Source of the DNA: Lentisphaeria bacterium
GTDB lineage: Bacteria > Verrucomicrobiota > Lentisphaeria > Oligosphaerales > Oligosphaeraceae
Reading direction: 5' to 3'
Length of the DNA: 12,491 bases
NCBI GenBank assembly: GCA_016287975.1
Contig: JAEEXV010000278.1
Coordinates: 1 to 12,491 of the forward strand
Shown here: piece by piece, positions 7,055-12,491 of the stretch
Numbering within the stretch: the stretch's first letter is position 1
Layout: each line of letters starts with the position of its first letter
The notes under the pieces: model-generated
The model's input: the letters and a program-made list of their open reading frames with translations, nothing else
Told to the model about the DNA's origin: nothing
The model's database searches: none
Position numbers and translations under genes: made by a program

Positions 7055-10000
7055 ATGCGTCGTTCACTTTTGCTCTGGCTGGCCTTGTCTGTATTCTGCG
7101 GTGCGATGGACTGGTACTCGAACTATGTCCACAATGACGGCTCGCTGCTGGGGCATTTCAGTTTCAACGGGGGCAGTCCGCAGGACGCGGTGAGCCGTCG
7201 TTCGGTGACGCTGCACGGGGCGCAGTGGGTGTCGGGGTGGGTGCCGCAGGACGGGTATGTCTTCGACGGCAAGGGGCGGATGGAGTTGAGCTATGTCCAG
7301 GAGCACCGCGACTTCACGCTGGCGGTGTACGGGCGCGTCACGGGGGGCGGCGACTATCTGGTGCTGCGGAAGGGCGCGTACGGGCTGGGTTTTCGGAATG
7401 GGAAGGTCAGCGTCTACCTGCGGTGTGGCGGCAAGGACAACAGTCTTGCGGGCGGCGCCTACGACAGCGGGTGGCATTTCTGGGTGCTGACGGTGGCGGG
7501 CCAGGATGCGGCCTTCTACTGCGACGGCGCGCTGGTGGGTCGGAAGCGGCTGCCGTCGCTGGTGGCGACGAGCGAGGAGCCGCTGCTGGTGGGGCATTCG
7601 GGCGGCTGGGGGAAGCAGTCGATCATCGGCGCAATCAAGTCCCTTTCCATCTATTCGCGCGCACTCTCCGCGGAAGAGGTCGCGGCGCAGGCGAAGAGTT
7701 TCGCGGCGGGGCAGCGCCCCGAGCCTGCGGGCGGGCTGGAGTTCACGCGCCCCGTGGGCGCATCCACCGTCTTCTACAAGGACGACGTGAGCTACGAGGC
7801 GAAGGAGCAGGCGCTCCATTTCAACGGGAAGGACGCTTACGCGACGCTGCCCGACTATCCTGCCTTCCAGTCGCTGAAGGCGCTGACGGTCGGGGCGTGG
7901 ATCAAGCCTGAGCGGACGATGCCGAAGCGGCTGGAGGAGCAGGGATACATCGTCAGCCACAATTCGGGGGCGCACGTCGGGTGGATGCTCGGCACCTACT
8001 ACAGCAACGGGCTGCAGGCGATGGTCGTCACCGACCAGGGCAAGTACTCCGTGTCGGCGGCGCAGGTCCTGAAGCCGAATGTCTGGCAGCATGTCGCCTT
8101 CGGGTGGGACGGCGCGCGGCTGCAGCTCTTCGTCAACGGGGTGCCCGTGGGGGCGTCGGTGCCGACGAAGGGCGTGCTGAAGCCCTTCCGAGGGCGCGCG
8201 TGCCTGGGCAAGGCCGCCGACCGCGACGGCCTCTACTTCCAGGGTGCGATCGACGAAGTCCGCCTCTACACGGCGGGGCTGCTGCCCGAGGCCGACCCCG
8301 ACACTGGCAAGGAGGTGGTCGCCGCGGCCTCCAACACCGACCCCGATCCCGATCCGCGGCGTCTGCCGCCCTTCAGGGGGACGGCGGGCTGCCAGCCAGA
8401 GATCCAGCCGCTGGTGGACTTCGAGGATCTCACGGGCTGGACGGTTTCCACGCACCGCGGCATCGCGGAGGCGAGTTTCGTGCGCAGCCAGGACGATCGG
8501 CTGTGGGGCGACTACACGGGCAAGCTGACCGTGCGCCTGGGCAAGGTCTATGATCCTGCGCTGCGCAAGGCCACGATCCGCCCGCCGAAGCCCATTGTCA
8601 TCGACAAGCCCTTCGACTATGCGGAGATGTGGGTTTCCGCGCAGAACTGGGCGCAGGCGGTCAACAAGCCCAAGTTGCGGCTGCTCTTCACGGGCGCCGA
8701 CGGCAAGAAGTTCGAGGTCGACACGACCGCCTCCGAACACCCGTTCCTCTACTGGAGCGGCTGGGGGCTCTCGATGAAGCGGCTGCCCGAGCCGCCGAAA
8801 ACCCCCGCCACCTTCGACGGATTCGTCATCTACGACTTCTCAGGCAGCAAGCCCAATGTCTTCTACCTCGACAACCTGGCGGTCTTCCAGATGCCGAAGC
8901 AACTGCCGCCTGGCGTCAACATCCCCGCCTGGGAGGAGATCGGCATCCGGAACGCGGGGGACGGCGTCGCGATGCCCGCCGCCTCGGCGCAGGGCAGGGC
9001 GCTTTCGCCTGTCGCCGACGGGCGTTCCTTCCGCTTCGCGGGCGACGGCCAGGCGTGGGTCTATGTCCCCAGGACCGGCACGCTGCGGGACATCCGCCTG
9101 GAAGTCGTCGGCAAGGGCGCGATCACCCCGCTTTCGGGCGGCGGCTTCCGCTTCGTCAGGCCAGACGGGGCGGAGATCCAGCCCGACGACCCGAAACTCG
9201 CCGCCAAACTGCTGAAGGTCGCGCCGTCGGCCTCCGCCGTCCGCAGCGAATGGCAGTGGAACTACGCGGGCGCGCCGCTGGAGAAGACGGCGCTGACGCT
9301 TTCGGCGCGCGGGGGCACGCTGAGCATCCGTCTGGAGAGCGCGGGCGGCGCGGTGCGCGAGGTGCTTTTCGGTGAGGCCACGGGCCTCAAGTCGCCGAAA
9401 GTCACGACGATTCCGTACTGGGTCACGCGCGGGCGCGGGGTCAGCGATCCTGGCGTCTGCTACAGCGACGGCGTGGTGCTGTCGGAGTTCGTGGACATCT
9501 ACGCGACGCACGCCTCGGAGTTGCTGGGCGGCTCGAAGGCGACGGGGGCCTCGTCGGTGCAGCTCAACGGCGGCGTGCGCTACAACCGCAGGAGCGACGG
9601 CACGCGGAACCCCGTCTCGGAGCTCTTCCACGTGACGGCGGCGGACGCGGTGGAGAAGGTGCTGCCGCACATTCCGAATCCGCCGAACCCGATGCGTGAG
9701 ATCACGCAGCACGGCCTGTGGATGACGACGATGTGGTATGACACCATGCCGCAGCCCAAGTACTTCACGCGGTCGTTCGCGCGGATGAAACTGCTGCACG
9801 ACTACGGCATCCGCAACCTGTTCGCGCGCGACCACCAGTCGCTGAACCGCCAGTACTCGCCGAAACGCCGCGGCGGCTGGGAATCGATGATCACGGAGAT
9901 CTGCCCCGACCTGGAGGGGGGCGACCCTGGCGCGAAGATCTACTTCGAGCGCAGCACGAAGGAACTGGGCTACCGCATGGGGCTCTACTCCAACTACACG

Positions 10001-11206
10001 CTGATGTCCCCGACGACCACCTCGGAGATGTCGCGCAGCAAGGTCACGCTGGATTCCGACGGCAATCCCCGCTATGGCTCGGGCGACGCCCTGCAATACA
10101 AGTACTCCTACATCCTGGACTGCCAGCGGCGGCTGAACCCGATCCTCAAGGGCAAGTTCAACCTGACCTGCTCCTACCCCGACCAGTACACCTGCCGCGC
10201 GCCGTGGTCCTTCACCGACTACGACGCGCGCGTGCCTGAGGCGGGCTCCGTCTCGCCAGTGCTGCGCGTGCTGGCCAAGTCGCTCATGGAGGAGCGCGAC
10301 TGCTTCGGCCCTGTCCTCTCCGAGGGCATCATGCAGTGGCCGCTGGCGGGCTACTGCGACAGCTACGCCCAGACGGGCGCCATCGACGATCCGCTCTTCC
10401 CCGAGTTCCAGCTGCGCGAAATCCACCCGCTCAGCAACGACTGCGGCTCGCATTTGAGCATCATCTGCGACCGGAGGCCCGGCGCGGTGGACCGGCTGCT
10501 GGCGTTGACCCTCGGCAACGGCAACATCGCCCACATCTTCGGGATCTATGGCGGGAAGCCGCCGCTGGCGCTGACCTACCCGACGCTCAAGAGCTACTAC
10601 GCGATTGTCCAGGCGCAGAAGCACTACGCGAATGTCCCCGTGAAGCGCATCCGCTACCACGTGGGCGGGAAGATGCTGACCGCCACCGAGGTGCTGGCCG
10701 CGGGGGCGGTCGCCCACAGCCAGGTGCATGTCGAATACGCCAACGGCTTCGAGGTCTGGGCCAACGCCAACGGGACGGAATCATGGGAGATCGTCGCGGG
10801 CGGCAGACGCCACCTGCTGCCCCCGTACGGCTACTGGATGGCGGGCCCTGGCATGGCCGAGGGCGGCAGCGAGATTCTCGACGGCCGCCGCGTCGATTCG
10901 CTCAGGGGCGACCTCTGGCTCTTCGCCAATGGCGACGGCAGGCCCGTCGACCTGGGCTTCCTCGCGTGCAAGGGCGCCTACGCCGTGCGCTGGGAGAACG
11001 GGATGGCCGAGGTCATCGGGCTGCCCGAGGCGCTCGACGAGACCATTGAAATCGACCTCGGCGCCCTGCCCTTCCCCCCCGGCGCCAACGCGACCTACCT
11101 CAAGCCCGACGGCACCGTCCTGAAGCAAGTCCGCCTCGACATCACCGGCAACCGCCTCCGTCTTCCCATGATTCCCGAATGCTACAAAGTCCAACTCAAA
11201 CCGTAA
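7055..11206 (+). CDS. Large secreted LamG-domain protein with a probable TIM-barrel glycoside hydrolase domain
   Basis: Probable exported carbohydrate-active enzyme of 1383 aa. An N-terminal signal peptide [17 protein letters not shown] (cleavage likely near 17) is followed by two concanavalin/LamG-like sandwich domains at about 28-215 and 229-412. Typical pieces are [27 protein letters not shown] and [16 protein letters not shown] in the first, and [33 protein letters not shown] and [12 protein letters not shown] in the second. Residues 452-610 look like another carbohydrate-binding-type beta sandwich ([17 protein letters not shown]). Residues about 640-800 are beta-rich. From about 880 the pattern suggests a TIM barrel with alternating strands and helices: [50 protein letters not shown]. 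Asp1043 and Glu1090, at the ends of successive barrel strands, are plausible nucleophile and acid/base, resembling the GH101/GH129 arrangement; this is inference. The C-terminus is a beta domain ([17 protein letters not shown]). It is cotranscribed with the prepilin-like gene 14 bp downstream. The substrate is unknown. Confidence 0.85.
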   Translation: MRRSLLLWLALSVFCGAMDWYSNYVHNDGSLLGHFSFNGGSPQDAVSRRSVTLHGAQWVSGWVPQDGYVFDGKGRMELSYVQEHRDFTLAVYGRVTGGGDYLVLRKGAYGLGFRNGKVSVYLRCGGKDNSLAGGAYDSGWHFWVLTVAGQDAAFYCDGALVGRKRLPSLVATSEEPLLVGHSGGWGKQSIIGAIKSLSIYSRALSAEEVAAQAKSFAAGQRPEPAGGLEFTRPVGASTVFYKDDVSYEAKEQALHFNGKDAYATLPDYPAFQSLKALTVGAWIKPERTMPKRLEEQGYIVSHNSGAHVGWMLGTYYSNGLQAMVVTDQGKYSVSAAQVLKPNVWQHVAFGWDGARLQLFVNGVPVGASVPTKGVLKPFRGRACLGKAADRDGLYFQGAIDEVRLYTAGLLPEADPDTGKEVVAAASNTDPDPDPRRLPPFRGTAGCQPEIQPLVDFEDLTGWTVSTHRGIAEASFVRSQDDRLWGDYTGKLTVRLGKVYDPALRKATIRPPKPIVIDKPFDYAEMWVSAQNWAQAVNKPKLRLLFTGADGKKFEVDTTASEHPFLYWSGWGLSMKRLPEPPKTPATFDGFVIYDFSGSKPNVFYLDNLAVFQMPKQLPPGVNIPAWEEIGIRNAGDGVAMPAASAQGRALSPVADGRSFRFAGDGQAWVYVPRTGTLRDIRLEVVGKGAITPLSGGGFRFVRPDGAEIQPDDPKLAAKLLKVAPSASAVRSEWQWNYAGAPLEKTALTLSARGGTLSIRLESAGGAVREVLFGEATGLKSPKVTTIPYWVTRGRGVSDPGVCYSDGVVLSEFVDIYATHASELLGGSKATGASSVQLNGGVRYNRRSDGTRNPVSELFHVTAADAVEKVLPHIPNPPNPMREITQHGLWMTTMWYDTMPQPKYFTRSFARMKLLHDYGIRNLFARDHQSLNRQYSPKRRGGWESMITEICPDLEGGDPGAKIYFERSTKELGYRMGLYSNYTLMSPTTTSEMSRSKVTLDSDGNPRYGSGDALQYKYSYILDCQRRLNPILKGKFNLTCSYPDQYTCRAPWSFTDYDARVPEAGSVSPVLRVLAKSLMEERDCFGPVLSEGIMQWPLAGYCDSYAQTGAIDDPLFPEFQLREIHPLSNDCGSHLSIICDRRPGAVDRLLALTLGNGNIAHIFGIYGGKPPLALTYPTLKSYYAIVQAQKHYANVPVKRIRYHVGGKMLTATEVLAAGAVAHSQVHVEYANGFEVWANANGTESWEIVAGGRRHLLPPYGYWMAGPGMAEGGSEILDGRRVDSLRGDLWLFANGDGRPVDLGFLACKGAYAVRWENGMAEVIGLPEALDETIEIDLGALPFPPGANATYLKPDGTVLKQVRLDITGNRLRLPMIPECYKVQLKP
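11033..11097. repeat. 65-bp segment duplicated at the right edge of the window, copy 1
   Basis: This stretch encodes [20 protein letters not shown] within the C-terminal domain of the 1383-aa protein. It recurs at 12427-12491 with a single T-to-C difference (11047 versus 12441), which is silent in the Ile codon. Confidence 0.95.
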
Positions 11207-11211
11207 AGGAG
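11205..11211 (+). promoter_or_regulatory. Ribosome binding site of the prepilin-like gene
   Basis: AAAGGAG overlaps the stop codon of the preceding gene and lies 9 bases before the ATG at 11221. It decides this start over an upstream in-frame ATG at 11179, which would sit inside the preceding gene and spoil the short prepilin leader. Confidence 0.8.
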
Positions 11212-11220
11212 AAAACCACC

Positions 11221-11934
11221 ATGCGACAATCCCGTCTCTTCACCCTCATCGAACTCCTCGTCGTCATCGCGATCATCGCGATCCTCGCCTCGATGCTCCT
11301 GCCCGCCCTCTCCAAGGCCCGCGAAAAGGCCCGCTCCACCGCCTGCATCAACAACCAGAAGCAACTGGGGCTCGCCACCGAAATGTACCTGGATGACAGC
11401 GGGGAGTGGTACCCGCCGACCTGGATCACAAACTACGGCGGCTGGCCCACCATGATGATCGCCGCCAAATCCGTCAACGGCCTCGCCAACTTCATCTGCC
11501 CCGCCTTCATGGGCATCAAGCCCACCGACAAGAATCCCAGCGGATACCTCTACAACTACGCTTACACGCACTACGGTATGAACTGGGATAACATCACCAG
11601 TTCATACCGCGCCAAGTCCGATGCGTCCACGCCCGCCAAACGCTACGACATCCGACGCCCCGGAGACACTGTCCTCATGTGCGACACGGTTCAATTAAGC
11701 ACATGGAATGGAGACCGCTCGAATCTGCGCAGCCAATACCAGATCTATGACGCCCCGGCAAATGCGTATGGCGCCCCCGATCCAAGACATGGCGGCATCT
11801 GCAACATCCTGTGGTGCGATGGCCATGTCACCGGCATGAAAGGGCAGACGCCTAACCAGTTCTACCAGGCGGGTTTTCTGGGGTCATACCAGAATGTCAA
11901 CGATTCCAACGCCTCCAAGTGGGATCGCTGGTAA
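11221..11934 (+). CDS. Prepilin-like protein with H-X9-DG motif
   Basis: Type IV pilin or pseudopilin-like protein of 237 aa. It has a six-residue basic leader (MRQSRL), then [16 protein letters not shown] from Phe7 with the conserved Glu at mature position 5 (Glu11), continuing the hydrophobic helix to about residue 30. A basic stretch [20 protein letters not shown] follows, then a globular domain with DSGEWYPP and several Cys. The motif H190-X9-D200-G201 ([14 protein letters not shown]) marks the prepilin-type H-X9-DG class common in Planctomycetota, Verrucomicrobiota and Lentisphaerota. The residue before the cleavage point is Leu, not the usual Gly. Expected location is the inner membrane or a pseudopilus; its role may be in export or surface display of the large enzyme encoded 14 bp upstream. 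That link is inferred from position. Confidence 0.9.
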   Translation: MRQSRLFTLIELLVVIAIIAILASMLLPALSKAREKARSTACINNQKQLGLATEMYLDDSGEWYPPTWITNYGGWPTMMIAAKSVNGLANFICPAFMGIKPTDKNPSGYLYNYAYTHYGMNWDNITSSYRAKSDASTPAKRYDIRRPGDTVLMCDTVQLSTWNGDRSNLRSQYQIYDAPANAYGAPDPRHGGICNILWCDGHVTGMKGQTPNQFYQAGFLGSYQNVNDSNASKWDRW

Positions 11935-11954
11935 CCGCCGCGCGCGTGTTTGAT

Positions 11955-12105
11955 GCCCGACGAAATCGTCGGGGCGAATCCGGAGAAGCCGCCGTTCAGG
12001 CGGCCCCGGTGCCCCGGGCGACAGCCCGGGGGTACGCGGGGGCGGGTGGAAAAACCGCCACAAGACAATATCTTATGCGCATGCCCCGACGCGTCGCGCC
12101 GGGGC
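11955..12105. other. Cluster of GC-rich hairpins between the prepilin-like gene and buk
   Basis: Several perfect or near-perfect inverted repeats follow one another. They are GCCCGACG-AAAT-CGTCGGG (11955-11973), GCCGCC-GTTCA-GGCGGC (11988-12004), CCCCGGGC-GACA-GCCCGGGG (12012-12031) and GGCGG/CCGCC around an A-rich loop (about 12041-12059). The last is GCCCCG/CGGGGC with an inner GCG/CGC (12083-12105), followed by TCTTCC. Only this last one loosely resembles an intrinsic terminator, with a poor T-tract. The 271-bp gap has no convincing gene. Confidence 0.55.
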
Positions 12106-12205
12106 TCTTCCATGATACGTCACATCCCCGGGTCATGCCGTCCGGCAAAGGTCGCCGTCTCGCACCATGTCCCAGGGAGAAGGGGAAACCAGGGAATCCG
12201 CGTCT

Positions 12206-12385
12206 ATGGACAAACCGGAAAGCAGGAGCCTGAAGCTCCTCGTCATCAATCCCGGCTCCACCTCGACCAAGGTGAGCCTCTACGAAAACGAGAAATCCCT
12301 CTTTGAGAAGAGCGTCTTTCACGACGCGCCGGTGCTGCTGCAGTCCCCCCACGTCAACGACCAGATGCCCTTCGCTACCAAGTGA
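12206..12385 (+). CDS. buk: Butyrate kinase, N-terminal fragment (frameshifted)
   Basis: Acetokinase-family enzyme that interconverts butyryl phosphate and butyrate while making ATP. The fragment MDKPESRSLKLLVINPGS continues as TSTKVSLYENEKSLFEKSVFHD and then SPHVNDQMPF. The phosphate-binding NPGSTSTK and the DQMPF block are typical of butyrate kinases. The ATG at 12206 has AGGGA 10 bases upstream; an in-frame ATG at 12167 lacks a ribosome binding site and adds residues foreign to the family. The frame stops early at TGA 12383-12385 because one base appears to be missing near 12373. Adding one C there would restore FRYQVILDMLKDYGVAPAALD, which continues the family sequence to about 12432. The full protein would be about 355 aa, so most of it is missing. 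Either a sequence error or a true mutation is possible. Confidence 0.8.
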   Translation: MDKPESRSLKLLVINPGSTSTKVSLYENEKSLFEKSVFHDAPVLLQSPHVNDQMPFATK

Positions 12386-12432
12386 TCCTCGACATGCTCA
12401 AGGACTACGGCGTCGCGCCCGCCGCCCTCGAC
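12386..12432 (+). pseudogene. Continuation of buk in the +1-shifted frame
   Basis: Read in the shifted frame from 12382, the sequence gives VILDMLKDYGVAPAALD. This fits the next helix of butyrate kinase exactly where the interrupted frame leaves off. After Leu-Asp the butyrate kinase similarity stops and the duplicated segment begins. Confidence 0.65.
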
Positions 12433-12491
12433 GAGACCATCGAAATCGACCTCGGCGCCCTGCCCTTCCCCCCCGGCGCCAACGCGACCTA
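12427..12491. repeat. 65-bp segment duplicated from the 1383-aa protein gene, copy 2
   Basis: It is 64 of 65 identical to 11033-11097 and runs to the window edge. In the buk-restored frame it reads straight on as [20 protein letters not shown], so the join between buk and this segment is in frame at a shared CTCGACGA-type sequence. Confidence 0.95.

Noticed and set aside
7055..7106. Lipoprotein signal (Cys15) on the large secreted protein
   Set aside because: The residue before Cys is Phe, which does not fit the lipobox. A normal signal peptidase I site near Ala17 is more likely.
7064..10729. Two long minus-strand frames (558 and 629 codons) under the secreted-protein gene
   Set aside because: They are antisense shadows typical of high-GC coding DNA. 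The plus-strand protein has clear domains, a signal peptide and a ribosome binding site.

Overview
The window looks like a high-GC chromosomal segment from a member of the Planctomycetota-Verrucomicrobiota-Lentisphaerota group, most likely Lentisphaerota (Victivallis-like). The main pointers are a short-leader prepilin-like protein with an H-X9-DG motif, a large secreted LamG-type carbohydrate-active protein next to it, and a LacI-type regulator facing them. This assignment is inferred from gene content; no database search was possible.

Left part (1-4282, + strand): a translation and RNA-turnover block in the order rpsO (3' end only), pnp, rpmE, prfA. rpsO and pnp are 33 bp apart and rpmE follows after 89 bp, so these three are probably co-transcribed. 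A 511-bp gap between rpmE and prfA holds no credible gene. It contains, in order, a 56-nt hairpin, a tandem array of about 35-bp units built from degenerate heptamers (very G-rich on the minus strand), and two copies of a structured repeat. Two more copies of the same repeat family lie just after prfA, followed by a compact intrinsic terminator.

Middle part (4448-6830, - strand): a three-gene unit read right to left: a LacI-family regulator, a DUF1805 (YunC-like) small protein, and a GT11-like (alpha-1,2-fucosyltransferase-type) glycosyltransferase. The last two overlap by ATGA. The block converges on prfA.

Right part (6831-11934, + strand): an AT-rich divergent intergenic region with a candidate sigma70 promoter leads into a 1383-aa secreted protein (signal peptide, two LamG-like domains, further beta-rich modules, and a probable TIM-barrel glycosidase domain). 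Fourteen bases later comes a 237-aa prepilin-like H-X9-DG protein. The facing LacI regulator suggests sugar-responsive control of this export module.

Right edge (11935-12491): a run of GC-rich hairpins, then the start of a butyrate kinase gene (buk). The buk reading frame is broken by an apparent single-base loss. About 50 bases later it changes abruptly into a 64/65-identical copy of the C-terminal coding sequence of the 1383-aa protein. This looks like a sequence error plus misjoin at a contig end, or else a true junction with a paralogue.
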